This document shows, piece after piece, positions 45,791-54,817 of a stretch of DNA of 64,000 bases. Origin of the DNA: Bryobacterales bacterium (GTDB lineage: Bacteria; Acidobacteriota; Terriglobia; Bryobacterales; Bryobacteraceae); the NCBI GenBank assembly GCA_019261985.1, contig JAFAQY010000109.1, positions 1 to 64,000 on the forward strand. The letters are read 5' to 3'. Each line of letters opens with the position of its first letter. The stretch's first letter is position 1. A program made the position numbers and the translations under genes. The notes below the pieces were generated by a model. It did not search any database. It saw only the letters and a program-made list of their open reading frames with translations, and had not been told where the DNA came from.

Positions 45791-47239
45791 TTAGAACGGA
45801 TAGTGGGCTTCGCCCTGCTGAATGGTTACCCACTTTAGCTGCGTCAGCTCGTCCATCGACCACTGGCCGCCTTCGCGGCCCATTCCGGAATCTTTCACGC
45901 CGCTGAACGGGCCGTGCGGTTCGTCGTGGATCGTAGAGCCGTTGACGTGCACCGAGCCGGACTCCAATTCCAAAGCGCAGCGCATTGCTAGTTGAAGGTC
46001 GTTGGTGATTACCGCGGAGGTGAGGCCGTAGCGGCTGTTGTTGGCGAGTTGGATTGCGTCGTTTGCGTCTTTCGCCTTGATCACGCTCGCGACCGGCCCG
46101 AACAGCTCCTCCTGGAACACGGACATGGTCGGTGTGACGTCGCCGATAACCGTCGGTTGGAAATAGTTGCCTTCGTAGGTCCCGCCGCACAACACGCGCG
46201 CGCCTTGCGCCTTCGCCGATTCGATGCGGCTGGCGATGAAGGGGCACTGCGAGCCGCGGATGAGCGGACCGATTACGGTATGCGGATCGCGTGGATCGCC
46301 GACTTTCAGCGACTTCGTTTTGGCCACGAACATTTCAAGAAACTTCTCGTATGCCGGCTCCTCAACAATCACGCGCGAGCCAGCCATGCAGATCTGGCCC
46401 TGATGGATGAACAATCCGAAACAGGCCGTGTCCACGGCGTACTTTAGGTTCGCATCTTTCATCACGAGGAGCGGGCTTTTTCCTCCCATCTCCAGGTCGA
46501 ATTTTTTCCCGCGCTTCGCGCATTCGACGCCGATCTGCCGCCCGACCGCCGTCGAGCCGGTAAACAGAATCGCCTTCACGCGGGGGTCGCTGTACATCGC
46601 CTCGCCGAGTGTGGGGCCGTCGCCGGGCACGACATTGAGAACTCCCGGAGGCAAGCCGGCTTTGTCGAAAATTTCCGCGATTTTCAAGCCGACCAGCGAG
46701 GTCTCTTCAGATGGCTTCAGCACGAAAGTATTGCCGGCGGCCAGCGCAAATGCGACCTTCTTTGTCGCCAGGATCAGCGGGAAATTGAACGGCGCAATTC
46801 CACCCACCACGCCAAGCGGCCGCCGAATCGCCATGGAGATGCGTCCGGGAACGTCGCAAGGAATCGTGTTTCCCATAATGCGGCGGCATTCGCCCGCGGC
46901 GGAACGCAGGACGCCGACCACGTACGAAACCTCGAACTGAGATTTGCCGAATGTGGCTCCGCCTTCTTCAATCAGGAGGTCGACCACTTCGGCGCGCATC
47001 GATTCCAGCACGTCGGCGGCGCGGAAAAGAATCAACTCTCGCTCCGACGGCAGCGTATTGCCCCACACGTCCTTAACAGCGTAGGCGGCATCGATCGCGC
47101 GCGTCATGTGCTCCGGGCGAGCCATGAAGACCTTCGAGAATGTTTTTCCATTCGCCGGGTTCACCACCGGCGTCATGGCCGACTGTTCGATATCGAGGAT
47201 CTGCCCGTTGATGTAAGGGGTTGTCATGGAAGTTGCCAT
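45791..47239 (-). CDS. Aldehyde dehydrogenase family protein
   Basis: 482 residues from ATG with AGAGGAATTCC upstream. Catalytic Cys284 in FIHQGQICMAGSR, general base Glu250 in LEMGGKSP, the NAD-binding segment GSTAVGR (229-235) and PFNFPL (150-154) are all present. The sequence resembles the vanillin/benzaldehyde dehydrogenase branch (VNPANGKTF, FGPVASVIKAKD). It oxidises an aldehyde to the acid with NAD(P); the natural aldehyde is unknown. Monocistronic as far as can be seen. Confidence 0.94.
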   Translation of the reverse strand: MATSMTTPYINGQILDIEQSAMTPVVNPANGKTFSKVFMARPEHMTRAIDAAYAVKDVWGNTLPSERELILFRAADVLESMRAEVVDLLIEEGGATFGKSQFEVSYVVGVLRSAAGECRRIMGNTIPCDVPGRISMAIRRPLGVVGGIAPFNFPLILATKKVAFALAAGNTFVLKPSEETSLVGLKIAEIFDKAGLPPGVLNVVPGDGPTLGEAMYSDPRVKAILFTGSTAVGRQIGVECAKRGKKFDLEMGGKSPLLVMKDANLKYAVDTACFGLFIHQGQICMAGSRVIVEEPAYEKFLEMFVAKTKSLKVGDPRDPHTVIGPLIRGSQCPFIASRIESAKAQGARVLCGGTYEGNYFQPTVIGDVTPTMSVFQEELFGPVASVIKAKDANDAIQLANNSRYGLTSAVITNDLQLAMRCALELESGSVHVNGSTIHDEPHGPFSGVKDSGMGREGGQWSMDELTQLKWVTIQQGEAHYPF

Positions 47240-47394
47240 CGTGGAATTCCTCTCTTCAGTAACTTAGCGCAAAACGCGCCCAGCGCGGCTTCCGTCCGGT
47301 CACGTCCGCCGCAGCGGGATGCTTCGCGCTTAAGCGGCGTTAGGCAAGGCTGCCGGCCCCGCCCGGCCAACAGCCTATCACAACTTTTCAGGTT

Positions 47395-48027
47395 TTACTG
47401 CGCCGGAGCGTGGAAGCGGCCGACGTACGCAGCTTTGCCGATCACGTGCCCGTCCATTGCCTTCATCAAATCCTCGCGACTGGTATTCGCGGGAAGATCC
47501 AGCTTGGTATCGAGCGCGTAGAACTCGAACACGTAATGATGGAACGGGCCGGGTCCGGCTCCGGGTCCGAAATAGGCTCCAGGGGCGGTGCCGCCGCGGG
47601 CGGCGATCCCGGGTCCGTTGCGCGTGCCATCCGCAAGATCGCCGGGACCGAGCCCTTCAGGCATTCCCTTCGCGCTTCCGGGGATGTTGAATGCGCTCCA
47701 ATGCAGTGTGTCGGCGGTTGTTTTATTGGTCGAATTCTCGATGTCATGGAAGATGACGGCGTAGGTTTGGAGGCCTTCCGGCGGATTCGCCGGCTCGTTA
47801 CCGACGGTCCAATGGAATTCGAAAGCGGGTGATTTGTTTCCGCCCCGGCCTGCATTGGCCATCGGGACTTCGCCGCCATCGGGCCAAGCGGTAGAAGTGA
47901 CGGACAGGACAACACGCGGCGGGCCGCCTTTTCCGCCTCCTTTGCCGCCTCCGCCCTGCGCCATCACGACGAACGCGGATGTGAGGACAATCACGGTTGA
48001 AACCAGAGCTTGTCGTAGGATCTTCAT
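47395..48027 (-). CDS. Secreted YbhB/YbcL-like (PEBP) protein
   Basis: About 210 residues from ATG 48027 (MKILRQALVSTVIVLTSAFVVMAQ), chosen for AGGAG about 10 bases upstream and the signal peptide; a longer frame start is less likely. After a Gly/Lys-rich spacer (GGGGKGGGKGG) comes the phosphatidylethanolamine-binding-like fold: SPAFEFHWTVGNEPANPPEGLQTYAVIFHDIEN, TLHWSAFNIPGSAKGMPEGL and HHYVFEFYALDTKLDLP. The usual DPDAP motif is replaced by HDIEN. Function unknown. Confidence 0.88.
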   Translation of the reverse strand: MKILRQALVSTVIVLTSAFVVMAQGGGGKGGGKGGPPRVVLSVTSTAWPDGGEVPMANAGRGGNKSPAFEFHWTVGNEPANPPEGLQTYAVIFHDIENSTNKTTADTLHWSAFNIPGSAKGMPEGLGPGDLADGTRNGPGIAARGGTAPGAYFGPGAGPGPFHHYVFEFYALDTKLDLPANTSREDLMKAMDGHVIGKAAYVGRFHAPAQ

Positions 48028-48126
48028 GAGTAGGTTCTCCTGGAAAGTGGTGTTCGAAACGCTATTCGACATTGTATACGGCGCCGGGGACCTATGTTTG
48101 TTTCAGAACTGCTTAGGGATTCCGGC

Positions 48127-48298
48127 CTATTTTAAAATGTCATTCGCTGTGTGTCTGGATCGGATCTGTTGATCCACTGGAAAGCCGCGTTTGGTGATGG
48201 GGCTGTACCAAATCTTGTGATCGCCTCGGCCCTGACGTTCAAAGTGACAGCCGGGAGGCGCGAAGGAGTACCTTTACCCGCGGCGTATAGCTGACCAT
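48127..48298 (-). pseudogene. hicA-like toxin, frameshifted
   Basis: ATG 48298 gives MVSYTPRVKVLLRA; then, one base out of frame near 48246-48260, GCHFERQGRGDHKIWYSP and TKRGFPVDQQIRSRHTANDILK ending at TAG 48127-48129. The GDH-x-W core with catalytic His, and the RSRHTANDIL ending, are unmistakable HicA signatures. As read the frame terminates after 19 codons. It overlaps the stop of the hicB-like gene (TGATG). Confidence 0.78.
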
Positions 48299-48554
48299 CA
48301 GGACGTTAAAACACCACTCTCCTCATGTTCATAACGGATGTGGAATTTGACCGGACCGCCGGAAATGCCGTTTACTTCAAGTAATTCCGGGATCAGTACC
48401 CTCAGCTTCTGGGCGAGATCATTCGGCGATTCCGCCTCGGCGATCAAGCCGGGTACATCATTACTCTCGGCAACCCAAACTCCGGCCTCACTATCCCAGA
48501 ACGCGGCACTTCGTAAACGCGGCCTTGATTTATGTTCTCCACAGTCGCCAACAT
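48298..48554 (-). pseudogene. hicB-like (DUF1902) antitoxin, frameshifted
   Basis: ATG 48554 gives MLATVENINQGRVYEV. After a frame change near 48501-48515, SAAFWDSEAGVWVAESNDVPG, LIAEAESPNDLAQKLRVL and ELLEVNGISGGPVKFHIRYE follow to TGA 48298-48300. The WDSEAGVWVAESNDVPGL block is typical of DUF1902/HicB-fold antitoxins. With the hicA-like remnant it forms a two-gene module in which both genes carry one frameshift. Either both decayed or the local sequence has errors. Confidence 0.75.
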
Positions 48555-48583
48555 TTTAACAAACGACCACTCTACTGGTAGGT

Positions 48584-50878
48584 TCAACCGAATACTCGCT
48601 GGATCTCCACCGGAGGCAGGCCGATCCGCTCGGCCAGTGCGTTCAAGCGCGAGTCCTCCAGAATCGCCTTCGGCCACGGTTGCAATCGCAGACGAACCAG
48701 ATCGGCGCTGCGGTCCTCGTAGGCGCGATCCAATAACTCGAACGCGGCATCCGCACGCCCGAGGCCCGCCTCCACATACGCCATCTGAAGGGGCGAAATG
48801 TAGCCTTTCCCCTGCTCCATGCGGTTCAGAATATGTTCCGCCTCCGCTTGCCGTCCTACCAGAGCATAGTCGCAGCCGAGCAAGCCAAGCCCAAGCGATC
48901 CTCCGGATTTCCGGTCGGCCGACTCGAACGCCTCAATCGCTTTCTCGAATTCGCCAGCCAGCGTAAACACCGTGCCCAAATGATAATGCCCGAGAGCGAA
49001 ATCGGGATCGAGGCCCAGGGTTTTTTGAAGCTGCTCGACTGCTTCCGCGGGCTGCCCCGCATACGCCAATGCCAAACCAACATGCGCGTTGAGAATGGGC
49101 GCGAGAGGATCCACTTGTTGCGCGGCTCGAATGCAATTCAGAGCGGCTTGGAACTCGCCTCGCGCAAAATGCAGCCAAGTCTTCCAGTGCTTTGCGCTCG
49201 CATAGCCGGGCGAAAGATGGGTGGCCTGAGAAAACGCCCTGTCCGCGGCTACCCAGTTCCAATCGTGGAACGTTAGCGAATACCCCAATGACGCGTATGC
49301 TTCTCCCAGCCTGGCATTGATGGCGATAGCCTCTTCGGCGGCGGCAATGGCCTTCGGGAATGCCTCCCGAGGCGGACGCTCATTGTAGTAGCCCAGAAGG
49401 TTGTAGCAATCGGCTAAGCCGACCTTCGATAACGCGTGTTCAGAGTCTTTCTGCAAAGCCGATTCGAAAAAAGCGATGGCCTGGCGAATACTTGCCCAGG
49501 ACCGCTTTGCAAGACAATACCGTCCGCGCAGATAGTCCTCATGAGCGCGAATATCTTTCGGTTGCCGGTCTTTTTGCGGCAACTCCCATGACTGCCCCGC
49601 GCTGGAGCCACTGGTAATCTGCTGCTTCAGAGCCTCGACTACCGCGTTCGAGATTTCATCCTGAATTGCGAAGACGTCGTCCATGGTGCGGTCGTACCGC
49701 TCGGTCCACAAGTGGCAATCCTGCCTCGGATCGACGAGCTGAACCGTAACCCGCAGCCGGCTGCCCGCGCGGCGGACGCTTCCCGTGAGGATGTAATCCA
49801 CTTTCAGTTGTTCCCCGATTTCCTGGAGGTCCAGTTCCTTGCGGAAACGGAAAGCGGAGGTGCGCGCGGTCACCCGCAGGTTGCGGACGTTGCTGAGCGC
49901 CGTAATGATCTCTTCCGCGAGCCCGTCGCTGAAATACTGATGACCCGGGTCGGGGCTGAGGTTCGTGAAAGGCAAGACGGCGATGGAAGAGCCCCTTTCC
50001 GGTCTGGGCGCCGGCGCGACCCGGACCGCGCTGGATGATCCCGAATCGATTGGGTCAAGCGCGTGCCGCACCTCCAGCATGGTCTGATACCGCCGGTCGG
50101 GTATTTTTTGCAGGCAGCGCTCGACAATAGCTTCGAGTTCCAGCGGGCATTCGATCGTGAGGTCGTGGAGAGGAACCGGCTCTTCATGCATCAGCGCGAC
50201 CAGGCTTGACACTTGCGTGGCTTTCTGAAACGCGCGCTGTCCGGTCAGCATTTCATACAGCAGCAGACCGAAGCTGAAAACATCGCTTCTCGCGTCGACG
50301 TGCGATGCCTGGGCCTGTTCCGGCGACATGTAGCCGACGGTCCCCAAGATCATGCCGTCCTGCGTCAACCCTAAGGTGGCGGTTTCATCCGAATACGACT
50401 CGCGCCGGCTTTCGGTGAGCTTCGCCAAGCCGAAATCAAGCAGCTTCACCTGATCGTCGGGCGTGATCATGATGTTCGAAGGCTTCAGGTCGCGGTGGAT
50501 GATGCCGCTGGCATGCGTTTTGGCCAGAGCCCCGGCGATCTGGGTTGCATACCGCACGGTTTTGGGGAGCGGGATACCCTTACGCAGCAAGTCCTTCAGC
50601 GTGATGCCTTCGACGAATTCCATCGCGATGTAGAACTGCCCGTCATGGGTCAGCACATCGTAAATGGTTACGATATTCGGATGATTAAGGGAGCAGGCGG
50701 TTTTGGCTTCGCGGATTAAACGCAGACGGCGCTGCTCAGTCAAGGGTTTCGCGACGGAAATCGTCTTAAGCGCGACATGCCGGCCGAGCCTGGTGTCGAG
50801 CGCCTTGTATACAGCACCCATGCCCCCTTCACCGACTTTGCCTACGATTCGGTAATGGGCGATCTCCGTTCCGGTCAC
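48584..50878 (-). CDS. Serine/threonine protein kinase with TolB-like and TPR domains
   Basis: 764 residues from GTG. An N-terminal Hanks-type kinase (about residues 8-275: GEGGMGAVY P-loop, Lys38 in VALKTI, HRDLKPSNIMI catalytic loop, DFGLAKL, GYMSPEQ) is complete. Then comes a region (about 290-420) like adenylate-cyclase-associated or TolB-N domains (SSIAVLPFTNLSPDPGHQYFSDGLAEEIITAL, DYILTGSVRRAGSRLRVTVQLVD), then about eight TPRs to the C-terminus. No transmembrane helix is evident, so it is cytoplasmic. This three-part kind is common in Solibacter. Substrate unknown. Confidence 0.92.
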   Translation of the reverse strand: MTGTEIAHYRIVGKVGEGGMGAVYKALDTRLGRHVALKTISVAKPLTEQRRLRLIREAKTACSLNHPNIVTIYDVLTHDGQFYIAMEFVEGITLKDLLRKGIPLPKTVRYATQIAGALAKTHASGIIHRDLKPSNIMITPDDQVKLLDFGLAKLTESRRESYSDETATLGLTQDGMILGTVGYMSPEQAQASHVDARSDVFSFGLLLYEMLTGQRAFQKATQVSSLVALMHEEPVPLHDLTIECPLELEAIVERCLQKIPDRRYQTMLEVRHALDPIDSGSSSAVRVAPAPRPERGSSIAVLPFTNLSPDPGHQYFSDGLAEEIITALSNVRNLRVTARTSAFRFRKELDLQEIGEQLKVDYILTGSVRRAGSRLRVTVQLVDPRQDCHLWTERYDRTMDDVFAIQDEISNAVVEALKQQITSGSSAGQSWELPQKDRQPKDIRAHEDYLRGRYCLAKRSWASIRQAIAFFESALQKDSEHALSKVGLADCYNLLGYYNERPPREAFPKAIAAAEEAIAINARLGEAYASLGYSLTFHDWNWVAADRAFSQATHLSPGYASAKHWKTWLHFARGEFQAALNCIRAAQQVDPLAPILNAHVGLALAYAGQPAEAVEQLQKTLGLDPDFALGHYHLGTVFTLAGEFEKAIEAFESADRKSGGSLGLGLLGCDYALVGRQAEAEHILNRMEQGKGYISPLQMAYVEAGLGRADAAFELLDRAYEDRSADLVRLRLQPWPKAILEDSRLNALAERIGLPPVEIQRVFG

Positions 50879-51079
50879 GATTGAGTGCTCTAGTACATGA
50901 TATGCGAGTCTAACCGTTCAGTTGGTCTCGCGCGGCGAAACGCGTTTCGGCGGGCGCGGAAAATCACTCGAAACCTGACCTGCGCGGCCGATAAGGGATA
51001 GACGTGAGATGGCCATCCGCGTGCTTGCGAATGCGTCATAGGCCGGATTAAGTAAAGAGAAGCCAAGCGGAGAATACAT

Positions 51080-51196
51080 ATGTTAATCGGAGCTGCCATT
51101 GCAGGATTGCTGATCGTTTCCTTGTTTTTGGAGATGATTTCCTCCTCCCCCAAGCGGACCGAGGAGGGTTCGGTGGACCCCGGAAGCGCGAAGTAG
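51080..51196 (+). CDS. Small single-pass membrane protein
   Basis: 38 residues. ATG 51080 has GGAG about 8 bases upstream. One hydrophobic helix (IGAAIAGLLIVSLFLEMI) is followed by a polar, charged tail (SSSPKRTEEGSVDPGSAK). Too short for usual gene calling, but the ribosome binding site and helix make it credible. Function unknown; a dihaem cytochrome gene follows. Confidence 0.5.
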   Translation: MLIGAAIAGLLIVSLFLEMISSSPKRTEEGSVDPGSAK

Positions 51197-51276
51197 TTAC
51201 TGTGTCGAAATGTCGCGGGTGGAACGCCTGAGACTGTGCTCAGTTCGGCCCACTGTAATAAAATGGCCCTACGAGC

Positions 51277-52758
51277 ATGCACAGACTATTTGTGTTTTTG
51301 GGAATTGCCGTTACTCTAAGCGCGCAGTACCAAGGCTTAAAGAGCACCTGGGTCGAGCCCAGCAGCAACATCGTGCTGCCCGCCTCCGATACTTTCGACA
51401 ACTCCAACGGAACCGTCGGCATCATCAACGCCGCCGGCCCGGTGAACACAGAAGGGCATCCATTTTTTGTCCCATTAGGGACAAACGGCCGCGCATGTGT
51501 CAATTGTCACCAGCCAACGTATGCCATGAGCCTGTCCGCAGCGAGCATGGTGGAACGCTGGATTACCACCGGCGGCAAGGACCCGGTGTTCGCTGCGTTT
51601 GACGGATCGAATTGCCCCAACCTACCGCAGGACCAGAAGAGTTCTCACTCGCTTCTATTAAACCGGGGCCTGTTCCGGATTCCCCTCCCGTGGCCGCCGA
51701 AGAACTCCGATGGCTCACCCAAACCGGTGGAGTTCAAGATAGAGGTTGTCCGCGACCCCACGGGCTGCAATACCAGCGCGGAATACGGGCTGAGAAGCTC
51801 CGAGCCAACGATTTCCGTTTACCGGCGTCCACGCCCTGCCGCAAATCTTAAATATGTGATGTCGGGCGCGCAGGCGATCGTGCTGAAAACGGGCATGCCG
51901 GCGGATGTGGATCCGGAAACCGGCAAGCCGGTTCCCATGAACTTAATGTCCGACGCCCGCGAGCCCACGCTTAAAACGCAGGCCGTGAGCGCCATCATGG
52001 GGCATGAGCAAGCCGGCGGAGCCCCGACGCAGAAGCAGTTGGACAAAATCGTCGAGTTTGAGTCGCAGGTTTACGCCGCGCAGATCGCGCATATCTGGGC
52101 CGGACCGCTTGAGCTGCCCGGAGGTCCAGGCACCCTTGGTCCGGCGGCGTTGCGGGACCGCCGCGCAGGCGTGTTGGGCGACAATGAGTACGATCCGGTT
52201 TTTGGACGTTTCGATAACTGGCGCAAAGGCAGCGACTACTATCGAGCTTCCGTTGCGCGCGGAGCGGATATTTTCATGTTCCGCCAGTTCTGGATCCGCG
52301 ACACCGCGCACATTAATTCCATCGGCTTGGGCAATCCGGTGAAGCGCACATGCGCCACCTGCCACAATGCGCAGACCACAGGTCAGGATTTATCGGCGGG
52401 CTGGGTGGATGTGGGAACGACGAATTTCCCAACCTGGACTGAACCGTCCACGTGGGCCGAATCGAGCGAGCTGCCGGTGTTTAAGATCACGTGCTCTGCC
52501 AAGGCCGATCCGCATCCTTATCTCGGCCGCGTGATCTATACCACCGATCCTGGCCGCGCGCTGATTTCCGGCCGCTGCGTGGACGTCGGCTCGATCGTAA
52601 TGCAGCAGCTCCGGGGCCTGGCAGCCCGCCCGCCTTACTTCGTAAACGGATCGGCCAAAACCCTGCGCGAAGTTGTCGATTACTACGACCGGCGCTTCGA
52701 CATGAAACTTTCCGACGCGGAGAAAGAGGATCTGGTGAACTTCCTGGGAGCGCTGTAG
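51277..52758 (+). CDS. Secreted dihaem c-type cytochrome
   Basis: 493 residues. Short signal peptide (MHRLFVFLGIAVTLSAQ). Two CxxCH haem sites: CVNCH at 74-78 and CATCH near 358, spaced about 285 residues apart, with a C-terminal EKEDLVNFLGAL as in the MauG/di-haem peroxidase family. It is larger than typical cytochrome c peroxidases (about 330-350) and its N-terminal domain is extended. It may be an oxidoreductase or an electron-transfer protein; no peroxidase assignment can be made. The stop TAG overlaps the GTG of the next gene (TAGTG). Confidence 0.85.
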   Translation: MHRLFVFLGIAVTLSAQYQGLKSTWVEPSSNIVLPASDTFDNSNGTVGIINAAGPVNTEGHPFFVPLGTNGRACVNCHQPTYAMSLSAASMVERWITTGGKDPVFAAFDGSNCPNLPQDQKSSHSLLLNRGLFRIPLPWPPKNSDGSPKPVEFKIEVVRDPTGCNTSAEYGLRSSEPTISVYRRPRPAANLKYVMSGAQAIVLKTGMPADVDPETGKPVPMNLMSDAREPTLKTQAVSAIMGHEQAGGAPTQKQLDKIVEFESQVYAAQIAHIWAGPLELPGGPGTLGPAALRDRRAGVLGDNEYDPVFGRFDNWRKGSDYYRASVARGADIFMFRQFWIRDTAHINSIGLGNPVKRTCATCHNAQTTGQDLSAGWVDVGTTNFPTWTEPSTWAESSELPVFKITCSAKADPHPYLGRVIYTTDPGRALISGRCVDVGSIVMQQLRGLAARPPYFVNGSAKTLREVVDYYDRRFDMKLSDAEKEDLVNFLGAL

Positions 52759-53477
52759 TGCGTTTCTGCTTACTGCTCGCCGGCGTCACGGCGTTCGCGC
52801 AACAGCTTAACTTCGTCGCATGCCCGGTTGTTCGCGATACGAAAACAGTGCCGTGTTTCCTGGCGGAGTACGAAGGCGAACTGTATTACCTCGGAATTCA
52901 ACAAGACATCACGAGCGATTTTCATCCGCCACAGTTGAAGCACGAAGTGCTGGTGGAGGGCACAGTCGCTGCGGGTCCGCGCGTATGTGGCGGCATTCCG
53001 CTGAAGCCTCTCTCTATTTCCGTAATTAAGGAAGTCAATCTGGCGTGCAACACACTGCTTCCGGCCGAGCCGGGGATCGAAGCGCCTCCCGCGGCGCGCG
53101 GCGCGGGACCGGCGACGCATCCTTTGGATATAAGCAGCGCTAAGCCGAAGGAACTCACCGGTCCGCAGGAGTTCACGATCCTCTACTCGTTCAATGACGA
53201 CTTTCTCGAATACGCCGGCAATCGCGTGGTGAACGAAGCCATCGATTACGCGAAGCGCACGGGCGCATCGAGCGTGAAGGTGACCGGATATCGTGAGAGC
53301 ACGGTGCTCTCGAACGGCACGCGGCTGGTGGAAAAAGATGCGATAGCGGAGAAGCGGGCGGAGAACATTGCTGCCTTGCTGCGGGGTTCGGGTGTTTCCG
53401 GCGTGAGCATTAGCTCGAAAGACGAGCCCGAAAGCGGTCCTGCCGCTCGGCGGGTGGCGGTTGTGGTGACTCCGTAA
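52758..53477 (+). CDS. Secreted OmpA-like-domain protein
   Basis: 239 residues from GTG 52758, overlapping the cytochrome stop by one base, so translationally coupled. Signal peptide (MRFCLLLAGVTAFAQQ). The N-terminal 100 residues hold four Cys (ACP, VPCF, RVCGG, LACN), and the C-terminal part (about 145-235) is OmpA-like (FNDDFLEYAGNRVVNEAIDYAKR, VKVTGYRESTVLSNG, RAENIAALL). OmpA domains bind peptidoglycan, so it may anchor the cytochrome to the wall. Coupling to the cytochrome suggests a joint function. Confidence 0.78.
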   Translation: MRFCLLLAGVTAFAQQLNFVACPVVRDTKTVPCFLAEYEGELYYLGIQQDITSDFHPPQLKHEVLVEGTVAAGPRVCGGIPLKPLSISVIKEVNLACNTLLPAEPGIEAPPAARGAGPATHPLDISSAKPKELTGPQEFTILYSFNDDFLEYAGNRVVNEAIDYAKRTGASSVKVTGYRESTVLSNGTRLVEKDAIAEKRAENIAALLRGSGVSGVSISSKDEPESGPAARRVAVVVTP

Positions 53478-53489
53478 TCGAATCAAAAG

Positions 53490-53853
53490 TCGTAAGCGAT
53501 ACGAAGTTCGCTAATGCCTCCAGGCGAGGATCGGCGGTCCATAGCTGCACCTTTTGAAGTAAAGCCGATGCAAGCAGATGGATGTCAATCCAACCAGCGC
53601 CGCGCCCGTGTAAGCGCCGGTGACGGACAAGCTAAACAACTTCGTTGTGCGAAATTGTGCTCGCACGAGAGAGCCGTTCGTAGGTCCCGAGAAAGTGCGT
53701 CCGGCCGCCTCGATCGCCGATGAGCAGTTCGCCGTAGACCAGGTCGTGTCCCATTACCTGATCTAAGCCCACGAGCCGATCCAGTTCGGCCGCATAAGGA
53801 TGTTGATCGCGGAAGTACCGGATCCAAACTGAGGTATCGACAAGAACCATCAC
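53490..53853 (-). pseudogene. vapC-like PIN toxin with in-frame amber codon
   Basis: ATG 53853 begins MMVLVDTSVWIRYFRDQHPYAAELDRL and continues as a PIN domain to HNEVV, then TAG at 53632-53634. In the same frame follow LVRHRRLHGRGAGWIDIHLLASALL and QLWTADPRLEALA, which hold the last two acidic PIN positions (D in WID, D in TADPR). Family members read E/K between VV and LV, so a single substitution to TAG explains the stop. The frame continues to 53410 with no natural end, so the original C-terminus is also altered. Product would be a truncated, inactive toxin. Confidence 0.8.
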
Positions 53854-54077
53854 GCTGCTGTACGTTTTGGTCTGCGCTTCGAAGTGGGCTCTTCACGGCG
53901 CCGCGGCACATCTTGAGCATGTGACTCCATTCCGCGGAAGGTCGCAAGCCGTTGGTAGGCAGCGTGACGCACAAGCGCTTCCAAGCCCTTTCGCACTGTT
54001 TCCGTATCCGTGCCGGCGCCGGAAGCCTCTTTCGCCTCTTTCAGAAGCTTGGCGTCAATATTGAGCGTCTTCTTCAT
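53850..54077 (-). CDS. VapB-like antitoxin
   Basis: 75 residues (MKKTLNIDAKLLKEAKEASGAGTDTETVRKGLEALVRHAAYQRLA...). A ribbon-helix-helix VapB N-terminus is followed by a polar Arg-rich tail. It overlaps the toxin start by four bases (ATGA). It looks intact although the toxin is broken, so it could still act as a DNA-binding repressor of its own promoter. Confidence 0.82.
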   Translation of the reverse strand: MKKTLNIDAKLLKEAKEASGAGTDTETVRKGLEALVRHAAYQRLATFRGMESHAQDVPRRREEPTSKRRPKRTAA

Positions 54078-54200
54078 ACATCCAAGTGTGCCATACTGAT
54101 ATGGTTCGGCTAGCTCTGCCTAATCCCGTGCGTGCGGGACGGGCAATCGCTTTGTTGAGCGCGTTTGGCGTGCCCCGGCGAATTCAGCCCCGGCGCCCGG

Positions 54201-54242
54201 CGGGTGCTGAAGCACCCGTCGCGGGCTAAAGCCCGCTCCACC
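54201..54242 (+). repeat. Paired-hairpin intergenic repeat (copy 8)
   Basis: CGGGTGCT-GA-AGCACCCG (54201-54218) and GCGGGCTAAAGCCCGC (54221-54236), both perfect, then TCCACC. Confidence 0.88.
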
Positions 54243-54252
54243 TGATTTGAGC

Positions 54253-54777
54253 TCACCATCCCATTCGCTCGCGCGCCGAGGTGATGTGCGCCGTATGATG
54301 CTTCCCATGCCAGGCGTATAATGCCAGGTTCTGGTCCAATCGAACCAAGCCCAACTCGGGATGGCGGAACTGGCGCGCGTAATCGGCATCGCTCATGGAC
54401 TGAAATAGACGCAACCAGCGCAAATGCAATGATGCGAGCAGATCAAGCGAGACGTCGATCGGAGTCAGGCGCACGTCTGCAAGCTCCGCCCAGCGGGCCT
54501 GATCATAGGGCCTGATAACGGGTGAATCTTCGGCCAGCGCCAACTTGAAGCGTATGTACGAATTAAGGTGGCTATCGGGAACATGGTGAACCACCTGCCG
54601 AATCGTCCAGCCCTCCGGGCGATAGGGGGTGTCCATTTGTTCCGCCGTTAGCCCCGCGACAGCCGCTTGCAGCTTCAGCGGCGCTTGGGCGATTTCAGTG
54701 ATATATAGCGCACGCTGCTGCGCCGTTACCACTTCCGGGAACGTGAACTTTCCTATCGGGTAGCGCAGATCGTTCAT
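54253..54777 (-). CDS. DinB/YfiT-family protein (bacillithiol-transferase-like)
   Basis: 174 residues. The family opening DLRYPIGKF, then WTIRQVVHHVPDSHLNSYIRFKLAL and YAWHGKHHTAHI supply three metal-binding His positions as in YfiT/BstA and DinB four-helix bundles. The annotated function in Firmicutes is thiol-S-transfer for xenobiotic detoxification; here no bacillithiol genes are nearby, so that role is unproven. Divergent from the substrate-binding protein gene 40 bases away. Confidence 0.88.
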   Translation of the reverse strand: MNDLRYPIGKFTFPEVVTAQQRALYITEIAQAPLKLQAAVAGLTAEQMDTPYRPEGWTIRQVVHHVPDSHLNSYIRFKLALAEDSPVIRPYDQARWAELADVRLTPIDVSLDLLASLHLRWLRLFQSMSDADYARQFRHPELGLVRLDQNLALYAWHGKHHTAHITSARERMGW

Positions 54778-54817
54778 ATTTTTCTAGTATGATGCTTCTG
54801 ATACGAGGCACATAGGA

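Noticed and set aside
48444-48677. Minus-strand frame of 77 codons
   Set aside because: It is the first, pre-frameshift part of the hicB-like pseudogene extended in the wrong frame and overlaps the kinase gene.
50890-51282. Minus-strand frame of 130 codons before the dihaem cytochrome
   Set aside because: No family resemblance, and it overlaps the small membrane protein and the cytochrome start.
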